DNA from: Rikenellaceae bacterium
Lineage (GTDB): Bacteria > Bacteroidota > Bacteroidia > Bacteroidales > Rikenellaceae
DNA: 32,415 nt
NCBI GenBank assembly: GCA_031256675.1
Contig: JAIRQC010000031.1
Location: forward strand, 1-32,415
Direction: 5' to 3'
A program made the position numbers and the translations under genes. The notes under the pieces are model-generated. The model did not search any database. It worked only from the letters and a program-made list of their open reading frames with translations, and had not been told where the DNA came from. Positions 1 through 7,619 of this stretch are shown one piece after another. Numbering within the stretch: position 1 is the first letter of the stretch; each line of letters starts with the position of its first letter.

Positions 1-120
1 AACCTGGGCGCCCGTAGCCTCGTAAACCGACGTACCTTTGACCGTCGTCTGAGGCAGTATCATGTAGGGGTCGACAGGCGTAACTAACGGCGTATAAGAC
101 GCATTATGCGGACTATACAG
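1..120 (-). pseudogene. Fimbrillin-like fragment, cut by window edge
   Basis: On the minus strand one frame is open from a TAA at 123-121 to the window edge. It reads LYSPHNASYTPLVTP and then VDPYMILPQTTVKG. The PYMILPQT stretch resembles the 'F/Y-hydrophobic-IPQ' strand of Bacteroidales fimbrillin (Mfa/FimA-like) proteins. There is no plausible start codon before the ATG at 63, so this looks like an internal fragment rather than an intact gene start. It lies directly outside the left arm of an inverted repeat. Family assignment is an inference from about 35 residues and may be wrong. Confidence 0.3.
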
Positions 121-377
121 TTAGTTCTTTGAGGTTAAGCAGGTTACCAAGCCGCAATCTTTTAATCATTTCTTTTACCTCAGAGTACTTCTACATGATA
201 GCGACTCTTATCCGGTTTATATTTTCTCATCGTCTGCATCATCCAGGCATAAAGGTTTGAAACTTATTCTTTTTTCTGCAACGACCTCACCGACCGTCGA
301 CCACCATGTTTACTGTCATAATCTTCCCTTTTTTTGATTAATAATTCGACATTCGCCACAATACATTCCAATTTCAT
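113..377 (-). pseudogene. Interrupted small gene inside the inverted-repeat segment, unknown family
   Basis: An ATG at 377-375 opens a 37-codon frame starting MKLECIVANVELLIKKRE and ending at a TAA at 266-264. The same frame continues coding-like (LYAWMMQTMRKYKPDKSRYH) to a TGA at 182-180. A shifted frame then carries EVKEMIKRLRLGNLLNLKE to a TAG at 115-113. One stop and one frameshift removed, this would be a basic protein of roughly 87 residues whose tail is encoded by the left repeat arm. I do not recognise the family. It may be a decayed gene or one of two alternative 3' ends. Confidence 0.35.
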
Positions 378-484
378 AATAGTATCCAAAAGGTGGCCGG
401 CCCTACACACACGACGAAGACAGATTCACAAAGTACTAAGAATTAAACAATTGCAGCTTGGCAATCAGCTAAACCTCAAAGAAC
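124..484. repeat. Inverted repeat pair enclosing a possible invertible segment
   Basis: GTTCTTTGAGGTT at 124-136 is a perfect 13-nt inverted match to AACCTCAAAGAAC at 472-484. The similarity continues inward with mismatches for about 30 more bases on each arm. Both arms encode related peptides when read outward: IKRLRLGNLLNLKEL on the minus strand at the left arm and IKQLQLGNQLNLKEP on the plus strand at the right arm. The enclosed segment is about 335 bp. An intact tyrosine recombinase begins 176 bp to the right, an arrangement known for phase-variable switches in Bacteroidales. I found no perfect TAnnTTTG box inside the segment, so a promoter switch is not shown. Inversion itself is inferred. 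Confidence 0.5.
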
Positions 485-659
485 CTTATAAAACATCTAT
501 GTATAAAAGACGCATTATAAGATACCATATAACACGCTAACCCACAACCAAATAAATACCAGAGACAACAATCATGCAAGTCATCCCATTGTTAAATCAT
601 TTATATGCAATAACTTTATCGCCGTGAACGCACGCGAATACTAACAATCTCATAAAGTC

Positions 660-1463
660 ATGGTGGCAGAGTTTAAGAAATTTTTGGAAAGGAACGACCT
701 GGCCAAAAACACAGTCAATTCGTATGTATGGGCGGTCAATCACTTTCTGTCGCAGCACGAGCAGGTCGACAGAGAAAACCTTTTGGCCTACAAGGGTTAT
801 CTGACGGAGCATTTCAAGCCGCAGACAGTCAACCTGCGCTTGCAGGGCCTCAACAAGTATCTCGAATTCAAGGGCAAGGAGCGGCTGAAACTCAAATTCA
901 TGAAGGTTCAGCAGCGTAACTTTCTCGAAAACGTGATCAGCAACGCCGATTACAGGTTCCTGAAAACAAAGTTAAAAAGCGAGGGGTATATCGAACCCTA
1001 TTTCGTGGTATGGTTTCTTGCCGCGACCGGCGCCCGCATCAGCGAACTGCTGCAGATCAAGGTCGAGCATGTCGAGGTAGGCTATCTTGACATGTATGCC
1101 AAAGGCGGCAAAATGCGCAGGCTGTACATTCCGAAGAAACTGCGCGAGGAGGCGTCCGGATGGTTGGCCGAGAATGAACTTTCTTCGGGATATATCTTCC
1201 GCAACCGTTTCGGGGGTCGGATTTCGGCACGTGGCGTTGAGCACAGGCTCAAATATTTCGCCCAACGGTACGGGTTGGATCCCAAGATGATCTATCCCCA
1301 TTCGTTCCGTCACCGTTTTGCCAAGAATTTTCTTGAAAAGTTCAACGACATTGCGCTGTTGGCCGATCTGATGGGTCACGAAAGCATCGAGACCACCCGT
1401 ATCTACCTGCGCCGCACGGCCGGCGAGCAGCAAAGCATCGTCGACCGGATAGTCACGTGGTAG
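660..1463 (+). CDS. Tyrosine recombinase / site-specific integrase
   Basis: This 267-residue protein has the standard two-part layout: a SAM-like core-binding domain (about residues 1-85, with LAKNTVNSYVWAVNHF) and a catalytic domain (about 100-267). The catalytic residues are visible: Arg in ATGARISELL, Lys in the GGKMRR beta-hairpin, His-x-x-Arg in HSFRHRFA, His in LMGHES and the Tyr nucleophile in TTRIYLRR. It is intact and full length for the short recombinases of gut bacteria that invert promoters or move small elements. It lacks the extra N-terminal arm-binding domain of large conjugative-transposon integrases. The ATG at 660 is chosen because the core-binding domain begins right after it. 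Its neighbour on the left is a candidate invertible segment. Its true target is not shown by the sequence. Confidence 0.93.
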   Translation: MVAEFKKFLERNDLAKNTVNSYVWAVNHFLSQHEQVDRENLLAYKGYLTEHFKPQTVNLRLQGLNKYLEFKGKERLKLKFMKVQQRNFLENVISNADYRFLKTKLKSEGYIEPYFVVWFLAATGARISELLQIKVEHVEVGYLDMYAKGGKMRRLYIPKKLREEASGWLAENELSSGYIFRNRFGGRISARGVEHRLKYFAQRYGLDPKMIYPHSFRHRFAKNFLEKFNDIALLADLMGHESIETTRIYLRRTAGEQQSIVDRIVTW

Positions 1464-1478
1464 ACTGTCCGTCGACAG

Positions 1479-1559
1479 ATTCGTCTTTTTATTTTGGGGG
1501 ATAATAAGAGTTTGTTTATTTCTATTTGATTAAAATATAGACGAATAGTAAGTTGTCGA
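1479..1559. repeat. Short inverted repeat just 3' of the recombinase
   Basis: ATTCGTCT (1479-1486) is inverted at AGACGAAT (1539-1546), and the outer flanks add TCGACA (1472-1477) against TGTCGA (1554-1559). The arms are not followed by a T-run typical of a terminator. This may be a recombinase binding site or chance in an AT-rich spacer. Confidence 0.3.
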
Positions 1560-1615
1560 GAATTTTTATTATATTTTTATGGTTGACAGGCTGTTAAGGA
1601 TACGAGAGTATTCAA

Positions 1616-1651
1616 TCCGGACAATCTGGCAAATGGTTAATTCCGGACAAT
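1616..1651. repeat. 10-bp direct repeat TCCGGACAAT
   Basis: TCCGGACAAT occurs at 1616-1625 and again at 1642-1651, 26 bp apart, directly before the IS5-type transposase remnant. It could belong to the left end of that element. Confidence 0.4.
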
Positions 1652-1674
1652 GATTAGCAATAATTGGCGACAAA

Positions 1675-2260
1675 TGCAACCATGAATTAAAAGATATTTT
1701 CGATGCCGTTTTCTGTCTGCTAATAGCTTAACATCAACAAGATGTACTTCTGTCGGATTTTCTGAAATGGCAGATTGTTTATTACTATTTCGGCAAGTGG
1801 TCTAACGACGGGTCTAAAAGACCGCAAACGACAGAATGACCGATACGCAGGGCTCGCTTTGAGCCATCGACGTTAAGTTTCACGCCGCTAACGAACACGA
1901 CGGCAAGGCAGCAATAGATGTGGTTAGACGGTTGGGGGTAGGCGGTTTGAACGGATGCGGAAGATACTTGCCGATAGAAGCTATTGCGATGAACAGGTTA
2001 GTAATGTGAAAAATGAACCTGGCTATGATATGGAAATCACTCTGCGAAGCAATTCTTCAAAAGAGTTCAAACCTTTACCCAAACGTTAGCTGGTCGAGCG
2101 AACTTTTGCGTGGCTCGATAGTTTCCGCTTTGGGTTTTGCTTAGGCAACAATATATATGAACTTAGGATTCCTGATATGCAAGCGAGACCTGTCGAAGAC
2201 AACGACATGTCTATCAATATCGTGTCCAGTTCCTTATATCTTCTGAAATCCCATAGTTAG
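1675..2260 (+). pseudogene. IS5-family transposase remnant
   Basis: Translated pieces match the DDE transposases of the IS5 family in order. An N-terminal piece reads HELKDIFDAVFCLLIA, then a TAA at 1729-1731, then LLSDFLKWQIVYYYFGKWSNDG-like text typical of the DUF4096 region. A middle piece carries RMRKILADRSYCDEQV (the second Asp region), and a C-terminal piece EITLRSNSSKEFKPLPKR, a TAG at 2087-2089, then LVERTFAWLDSFRF containing the catalytic Glu. The TAG sits where family members have Trp (TGG to TAG). More stops and frameshifts interrupt the first Asp region, and the last part (YELRIPDMQARPVEDND) is in a third frame. The copy is dead. No terminal inverted repeats could be set with confidence. 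Confidence 0.85.
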
Positions 2261-2307
2261 CGGAGACCGGCGACAAACCTTTTCCGATGGCTGCAACTGC
2301 AATTTAT

Positions 2308-2492
2308 CTCATCGGGCAGTTTGATGCTGTGCTTTTGCCGTTTTCAGCTATTTTATCCTCTGTTTCAAGAAAAATAAGATGCTTTGCCATATCGGCACAA
2401 CCTTGTTAATTTGATTCTGATAGCCAAGACTGAAATCACGGGTAGATCACCCAATCGCCTCATTCCTCGGGCGTATGGTCTATCCTCCAATG
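2308..2492 (-). pseudogene. Second Microviridae VP2 (pilot protein) fragment
   Basis: The minus strand encodes STRDFSLGYQNQINKV, then, after a one-base frameshift, ADMAKHLIFLETEDKIAENG. This aligns with STRNYGLGYQNRINKV and ADRAEYLMFLEIEDKMAEIA of the longer VP2 at 2670-3539. An in-frame TGA stands before STRDF and a stop follows CPMR. The two copies differ at many residues, so they look like two related viruses rather than a recent duplication. Only the C-terminal part of the protein is left. The stretch between 2260 and 2308 shows nothing further I can name. Confidence 0.7.
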
Positions 2493-2523
2493 TGTTATAA
2501 GCAACCTACTGCAACCCAGTGTG

Positions 2524-2643
2524 TTAGTGCCTGTCAAGCCAACGAATAATCGCACGAACAAGAGGGACGGAAAGAACAGCAACTAAAACAATGACAATCA
2601 AGAAGATAACTTCACCGACACCAAATTTCTGAAACATAGCCAT
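2524..2643 (-). CDS. Small single-span membrane protein (39 aa) after VP2
   Basis: An ATG at 2643-2641 opens a 39-codon frame ending at TAA 2526-2524. The protein starts MAMFQKFGVGEV, has one strongly hydrophobic helix (about residues 11-30, VIFLIVIVLVAVLSVPL) and a short basic tail RAIIRWLDRH. It begins 26 bp after the stop of the VP2-like gene on the same strand, so it probably belongs to the same viral transcription unit. A lysis or membrane-anchoring role is possible because microviruses can use a small membrane protein for lysis, but nothing in the sequence proves this. A second in-frame ATG at 2637 would give a 37-residue form. Confidence 0.5.
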   Translation of the reverse strand: MAMFQKFGVGEVIFLIVIVLVAVLSVPLVRAIIRWLDRH

Positions 2644-2669
2644 CAGTTTTACAGGGGCAAATATAAGAA

Positions 2670-3539
2670 CTATCTTCCTTTTAACAAATACTTTCGACGA
2701 TTTGGATAAGGATTTTTCAACTCAGTTCCAGAATGACCAGCAAAAGACCACGGAAGTTTTAAAATACTATTAGCATCCTTAACAGCAATTTCCGCCATCT
2801 TATCCTCAATTTCGAGAAACATAAGGTACTCCGCTCTGTCAGCGCGTACCTTGTTAATCCGGTTCTGATAGCCAAGACCATAATTACGAGTACTGGACTC
2901 AACAGCATGATTCCAGTTCAATGTCGCACGGTCGAGGAGCTCCCGTATCTGGGCATTCTGTAGGTTGATACCATTCCGGTTTAATGCGGCCTGTGTATCC
3001 ATCAGAGTAATGTGAGCACCGATTTCAGAAATCTGCTTCTGTATCTTCTTCTCTTCAAGAGGATTCATTACATCAGCCTGAAACCGCTTATTAAGATAGT
3101 CAACTCCAAGATTAGCAAACTGTTGACGCAAAACATTAGTTTCCTCAATAGTCTTTTTATTACCGAGAGCAATAGCCTGCATACGCTCGTCAAAGGACTG
3201 ACGATTAAAAGCATAGCTAAGTTCACTAAGCGAAGTATTGGACCGAGAAGTACCGGCATTCGCAAGTTGCAACGCATGAAGCGAGGTAAGAACATCTACC
3301 TGACCTTGCAGCTTGGCATTTTCACGGCGTGTATTCTCAACAATGGCTTCAGCCTCAGCCTCATTCTTTTTAGCCTGAGATTGAGACAGTGCAATACTGG
3401 CAGCAGCGGCAGCACCTTCAATAAAATGCAACTGGGGAGCTTGAGCATGAGCAGCCTGTGGAGCACTCTCAGCATGAGGAGAAGAGACGGAACCGGCATT
3501 AGAAGCACCGGTACCACCATACATAAGAGCGGGATTCAA
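2670..3539 (-). CDS. Microviridae VP2-like DNA pilot protein, 5'-truncated provirus gene
   Basis: The frame encodes a long, Ala/Gln-rich, mostly helical protein. Just upstream of the nominal TTG start the same frame reads NLNEEAGLNPALMYGGTGAS. 'E-AGLNP-LMYG' is the hallmark of pilot (minor spike, VP2) proteins of gokushovirus/alpavirus-type microviruses. The rest follows the family: a helical segment rich in Ser/Gln/Lys (SIALSQSQAKKNEAEAEAI), FANLGVDYLNKRF, NWNHAVESSTRNYGLGYQNR, and a basic C-terminus. In the viruses this protein forms part of the genome-delivery tube. About 7 residues before AGLNP the homology stops and two in-frame TGA codons follow (about 3588 and 3600), so the N-terminus is lost. 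No VP1 capsid or VP4 replication gene is present nearby. Such proviruses are known in Bacteroidetes. This is a remnant, not a functional phage. Confidence 0.75.
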   Translation of the reverse strand: MNPALMYGGTGASNAGSVSSPHAESAPQAAHAQAPQLHFIEGAAAAASIALSQSQAKKNEAEAEAIVENTRRENAKLQGQVDVLTSLHALQLANAGTSRSNTSLSELSYAFNRQSFDERMQAIALGNKKTIEETNVLRQQFANLGVDYLNKRFQADVMNPLEEKKIQKQISEIGAHITLMDTQAALNRNGINLQNAQIRELLDRATLNWNHAVESSTRNYGLGYQNRINKVRADRAEYLMFLEIEDKMAEIAVKDANSILKLPWSFAGHSGTELKNPYPNRRKYLLKGR

Positions 3540-3602
3540 ACCAGCCTCTTCGTTCAGATTACCATGCGTGATGTATATCGGCGCATGGCGTCAGGCATAC
3601 AG

Positions 3603-3917
3603 TCAATCCCATTGCGTTTGATGTTTCAGTTCGTCGCCGATTTCGGGCAATATCCCGTAATATTTGTTCTTGCGGGATTTGGCCGATTTTTCCGCTTGTC
3701 GCGTTGCGGTACGGGCAGTGTGCGCCCATTCTCGAAGCAGCGCTCCAATGGCGACAAGTCGGGAAAAGAAAGCCCCTGCACAGCAAAAAAAGTCCCCTGC
3801 GCAAGCGCTACCATAAAAATGGTATTGTCCGCTTTGAGGGGCTACAATACTTTTGCCACGCAGAAGTTCACGCAGAAGTTCACGCAGAAGTTCATGCAGA
3901 AGTCCGGAACGAACCAT
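3603..3917 (-). other. Open frame of doubtful coding value, in phase with VP2
   Basis: A 104-codon minus-strand frame ends at a TGA at 3605-3603, in the same phase as the VP2 remnant and separated from it by that stop and one more. Its first residues (HELLRELLRELLRG) come from a 12-bp tandem repeat. The later part (TRQAEKSAKSRKNKYYG) is basic. I recognise no family, and it does not look like a microvirus protein N-terminus. It is more probably spacer than gene. Confidence 0.2.
3857..3904. repeat. 12-bp tandem repeat, four units
   Basis: CACGCAGAAGTT occurs three times without change (3857-3868, 3869-3880, 3881-3892), followed by CATGCAGAAGTC (3893-3904). The unit length is a multiple of three, but no convincing gene uses it. 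Confidence 0.9.
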
Positions 3918-3998
3918 GAATAAGCCGCTGAACGAACCCTGAACAAATCAGGGAGCAATCCGGAACGAATTCATAATCGGTTAAATCGTTAACGCGTG

Positions 3999-4025
3999 CC
4001 GTGAAAATTGATAAATTTTTCACGG
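3999..4025. promoter_or_regulatory. Palindrome upstream of susC
   Basis: CCGTGAAAA (3999-4007) and TTTTCACGG (4017-4025) form a perfect 9-bp inverted repeat with a 9-nt spacer, about 110 bp before the susC-like start. It could be an operator or an RNA hairpin in the leader. No regulator gene is adjacent. A weak promoter-like TTTCTTTG lies at 4052-4059, one mismatch from TAnnTTTG. Confidence 0.4.
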
Positions 4026-4132
4026 AAAAGACTATCTCAAAACAATTTTGCTTTCTTTGCATAAAATAAACTAAACGTGGCAAAATCGAAATGTTTATAC
4101 CAACCAACACTTACTCAAAAATTTAAGCTGTT

Positions 4133-7100
4133 ATGAAAAAACTGTATTTTGCGGTTGCGTCTCGATTCGAAAAGAGAGTGGCGACAGCGCTATTTTTTAC
4201 CCTGCTGTTCAGCGGGGCGGGTGCGCAACCCGACAACAGTGGGAGCGTCGTTTCGGGGCGTGTTGCCGACAGGGGCGGCAATTATCTGTCCGGAGTGACC
4301 GTTGCCTCGCAGGATGCGAACAGGACGGTCGTAACCGACGCCAGCGGCCGATACCGTATCGCCCTGCCGGCCAATGGGACGCTGACATTCTCGTGTGTCG
4401 GCTACCAGCCGCAAACCGTCGCGGTCGGGGTACGAACGACAATCGACGTCGTTATGGAACTTGCCGAACAGAAGATAGAGGATGTTATCGTCACCGGCTA
4501 CCAGACCATCAATAAAAAACATGCTACCGGCTCGTATGCGGTCGTCAACGAGGAGACTTTGAGCAAGAAGCCCGTTTCCAACATCTCCTCGGCGCTCAAG
4601 GGGCTGGTGCCGGGCATGGCTACGGTGAGCTCGACAATCGACGGACAGGACCGTTTCGTCATCCGCGGACAGGGGACGTTGCAGACAGGTCAGGCCGACC
4701 GCGACCCGCTGATCGTCGTCGACGGCTTTCCGATACAGGGTTTCACCAACACCTCCGTTAGCAATCTCGGCGGCGACGGCCTGCTCAATGCCAAAGACCC
4801 CTTCGGCACGATCAATCCCAACGACATAGAGTCGATCTCCGTGTTGAAGGATGCGGCGGCGACCTCCATCTACGGTGCGCGGGCCTCCAACGGCGTGATT
4901 GTCATCACCACCAAGAAGGGCAAGGGACAGGGCAAGCTCGACGTCAAGGTCGGCGGCTTCTTTTCGGTCAGCTCCAAACCCGACCTCGACTACCTGTTCA
5001 ATATGGCCTCGGCCAAAAACCAGTTCCGGTATATCGAGAACCTGCGCCAGTATCACCCCAGCTATTTTGAGACTTATAATAACCCGTATTACAGTTCGAC
5101 CAATCCTTTTGTGTACCATTCCGACGCAGCCTCGCTGCTGAGGGAATATGCCGACAGGGCCAGCATAACCGAGGCCGAATACAACAGCCGCAAGGCCGAG
5201 CTTATCGCCCAGGGCGACAAGGAATTGTGGAAAGACGACCTCAACAGGTACGTCTATCGCAATTCCATACATCAGCAGTACGACATATCGCTGCGGGGCG
5301 GCAGTGATATTCACAACTATTCGCTCTCGGCCGTCTTCGACACGGAAAAGGGTTATGCCATCGGCAACGACACGCGGAAGATAACGGTCAACGCCCAGAA
5401 CGGCGTCAGGCTGCACAAGAGGATCACGCTCAACACCGGCGTCAATTTCGGCCTGGTGCAGAACACGAACAACGGTGTTGCGCTGAGCACGTTGAAAAGC
5501 GGCATAAGCCCGTGGAGCCGTCTGGTGGACGACAACGGGGGCTACCCGCATCTGTCGACCATCGTTGCGCTCCCCAACGCAATAGCGACAGGCTCTGCAT
5601 CAAGTCTTACTACGATGTACCATCCGATACTTACGTCGAGGTTCGGGAACAGTACGGCGGCCAGCTGGTCCTACAATCCGGTCGAAGACAGGCAGTATAT
5701 GGACAACTCGGGCAAGAGGGTCACTGCGCGCCTGTTTGCCTCGCTGGACTATAACGTGATCGACGGGCTGAACCTCTCCGCGCGCGGACAGTATGAGCGC
5801 AACCAGTATGCAGGGCGCGCGACATACGATCCTAAGTCGTATTTTGTGCGCAACTACGTCAATACGTATTCCACGCTCAACGCTGCCACGGGGCGTTACG
5901 ACACCTATTTCCCCTCGGGCGGCATATTCAACGACGTGGAGGAGACTTTCGAGGGTTACAACCTGCGCGGCCAGATCGACTATCACAAAACGTTCGGCAA
6001 ACATTTCATAAGGGCCCTTGTCGGCTCGGAGGTCATATCCTCGTCGCATACAAATGTGCCGAACAGCTGGCGTTACGGCTACAACCGCAACACCAATGCG
6101 GTGCTCAGCACGGTGGACTATGTTACCCTGAAACCCAACATTTTCGGCACCAGCGTGCGCCTGCCGTTCACGGCGCCCGGAGGCCTTACCTCGTTGCAGG
6201 ACAGGTTCTTCTCGGCATACGCCGATGCGGAGTATGTCTACAGCGACCGTTATACGCTGACCGCCAGCCTCCGCACCGACGCATCGAACTTTCAGGCGTT
6301 GGACGTTCGCGACAAATTCTCGCCTTTCTGGTCGGTGGGAGGTTCGTGGCTCGCCTCGCGCGAGGAGTTCATGAGCGGCCTCGACTGGGTGGACTTCCTG
6401 AAATTAAGGGGTTCGTTCGGCGTGGCGGGATTCGCAGCAGGCAAGAGCGGAATGTCCAGCGTCACTACGCTCAGCGTCTCGGCCGGAAGCATCTTATACA
6501 CCAACAACGAGGCCTACAACAGCATCTCGGCCAGGGGCAACCCGACGCTCACATGGGAAAAGTCGCGCACGTTCAACGTCGGCGCCGATTTCAGCCTGTG
6601 GCAGGACAAACTCTACGGAAGCGTGGAATACTATAACAAATATTCATACGATGTGCTGTCGAGGGCTACGGTACCGACCATCATGCAGGGCGTCACTGAT
6701 GCCACGTTCAACAACGCCGCCATCTCCAACAACGGCGTGGAGTTCTCGCTGGGCAGCAGGCAGACCATCGTCGGCGACCTGAAATGGGACGGCATCCTCA
6801 ACTTCGCCTACAACAAGAACACGGTGCGCAGCTACAATCTGCTCTCCACAGATCGGGCATGGCAGATACCGGTATACACGGTGGGTTATCCCGCCAACAG
6901 CATCTGGGCCTACAACCTGGCCGGCTACACCCCCGAGGGCTACATGGTACTTAAAGGCAAGGACGGCACGACGGAGGTGGTAACTGACAGGGAAACGACC
7001 CATCTGTACGATGCTATCGTCGGAGAGGCAGGCGCGACGAAGAACCACAACTGGATGTTTTACATGGGTTCCGGCACCCCTACAACCAACGCCGCTTTCT

Positions 7101-7603
7101 CGAACACGTTTACCTACAAGGGCATTACGCTGTCGCTGCTCGTCACGGGCAAGTTCGGCTACTGGTTTGCCCGTAACGACATGTTCGGCGCTTCGGCTAA
7201 TTCTGCCTCGTACCCGCGGACGCTCAACGACGCAATAGCCACGCTGGACGCAGGGTATCCCACGCAGAAGTCCTATACGAACATGCCCCTCTACAACGAA
7301 GACAATGTTGACATATTCAGACAGGGCAGCACATGGTCTTATATGACCAACCTGCATAACGCTTCGCAGGCAGGCTACCTGAAAGGCGACCACATCCGTC
7401 TGAACGAGATCTATCTGGGCTATGAGTTGCCGGGCAGGCTGCTGGGCAGTCAGAAGGTCATCCGCGGCGTCAACATCTTTGCGCAGGCGAAAAACCTGGG
7501 CCTGCTCTGGTCGTCCAACAAGGTGATGGACCCTGACTACCCGATAGGGGGCGTCAAACCGATGAAAACGTTCACATTCGGCGTTAAACTGAACTTTAAC
7601 TGA
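4133..7603 (+). CDS. SusC/RagA-type TonB-dependent outer-membrane receptor
   Basis: At 1156 residues this is a full-length SusC-family transporter. A signal peptide (about 1-31, ending GAGAQ) leads to a CarboxypepD-reg-like domain (about 38-115), a TonB-box-like IEDVIVTGYQ, and the plug domain with LKGLVPGM, DPLIVVDGFP and the family signature VLKDAAATSIYGARASNG, followed by the beta-barrel to the end (TFGVKLNFN). It has no STN domain, so it should not signal directly to a FecR anti-sigma factor. It imports a TonB-dependent substrate together with the SusD-like lipoprotein encoded 16 bp downstream. No glycoside hydrolase, sigma/anti-sigma pair or hybrid two-component regulator flanks it, so the substrate cannot be read from context. 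The ATG at 4133 fits the signal peptide. Confidence 0.96.
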   Translation: MKKLYFAVASRFEKRVATALFFTLLFSGAGAQPDNSGSVVSGRVADRGGNYLSGVTVASQDANRTVVTDASGRYRIALPANGTLTFSCVGYQPQTVAVGVRTTIDVVMELAEQKIEDVIVTGYQTINKKHATGSYAVVNEETLSKKPVSNISSALKGLVPGMATVSSTIDGQDRFVIRGQGTLQTGQADRDPLIVVDGFPIQGFTNTSVSNLGGDGLLNAKDPFGTINPNDIESISVLKDAAATSIYGARASNGVIVITTKKGKGQGKLDVKVGGFFSVSSKPDLDYLFNMASAKNQFRYIENLRQYHPSYFETYNNPYYSSTNPFVYHSDAASLLREYADRASITEAEYNSRKAELIAQGDKELWKDDLNRYVYRNSIHQQYDISLRGGSDIHNYSLSAVFDTEKGYAIGNDTRKITVNAQNGVRLHKRITLNTGVNFGLVQNTNNGVALSTLKSGISPWSRLVDDNGGYPHLSTIVALPNAIATGSASSLTTMYHPILTSRFGNSTAASWSYNPVEDRQYMDNSGKRVTARLFASLDYNVIDGLNLSARGQYERNQYAGRATYDPKSYFVRNYVNTYSTLNAATGRYDTYFPSGGIFNDVEETFEGYNLRGQIDYHKTFGKHFIRALVGSEVISSSHTNVPNSWRYGYNRNTNAVLSTVDYVTLKPNIFGTSVRLPFTAPGGLTSLQDRFFSAYADAEYVYSDRYTLTASLRTDASNFQALDVRDKFSPFWSVGGSWLASREEFMSGLDWVDFLKLRGSFGVAGFAAGKSGMSSVTTLSVSAGSILYTNNEAYNSISARGNPTLTWEKSRTFNVGADFSLWQDKLYGSVEYYNKYSYDVLSRATVPTIMQGVTDATFNNAAISNNGVEFSLGSRQTIVGDLKWDGILNFAYNKNTVRSYNLLSTDRAWQIPVYTVGYPANSIWAYNLAGYTPEGYMVLKGKDGTTEVVTDRETTHLYDAIVGEAGATKNHNWMFYMGSGTPTTNAAFSNTFTYKGITLSLLVTGKFGYWFARNDMFGASANSASYPRTLNDAIATLDAGYPTQKSYTNMPLYNEDNVDIFRQGSTWSYMTNLHNASQAGYLKGDHIRLNEIYLGYELPGRLLGSQKVIRGVNIFAQAKNLGLLWSSNKVMDPDYPIGGVKPMKTFTFGVKLNFN

Positions 7604-7619
7604 TAAATTATCGACAGTC

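Larger units (their letters stand above)
92..518. repeat. Imperfect direct repeat flanking the inverted-repeat segment
   Basis: GTATAAGACGCATTAT at 92-107 recurs as GTATAAAAGACGCATTAT at 501-518, the same orientation with a 2-nt insertion. Both copies lie just outside the arms of the 124/484 inverted repeat. They could be a target duplication, an att-like remnant, or the trace of a local duplication. Confidence 0.45.

Noticed and set aside
334-540. 68-codon plus-strand ORF as an independent gene
   Set aside because: Its first half is antisense to the broken MKLEC frame; only the LGNQLNLKEP part looks coding-like, and this belongs to the right repeat arm.
3012-3923. 303-codon plus-strand frame opposite the VP2-like gene
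   Set aside because: The opposite strand matches VP2 with the AGLNP-LMYG motif; the plus frame has no motif and runs through the tandem repeat.
3937-3953. CCCTGA/TCAGGG hairpin as terminator
   Set aside because: Only 6 bp of stem and no T-run on either side.
4190-5551. 453-codon minus-strand frame opposite susC
   Set aside because: Shadow of the SusC frame caused by codon bias; it has no recognisable motif.
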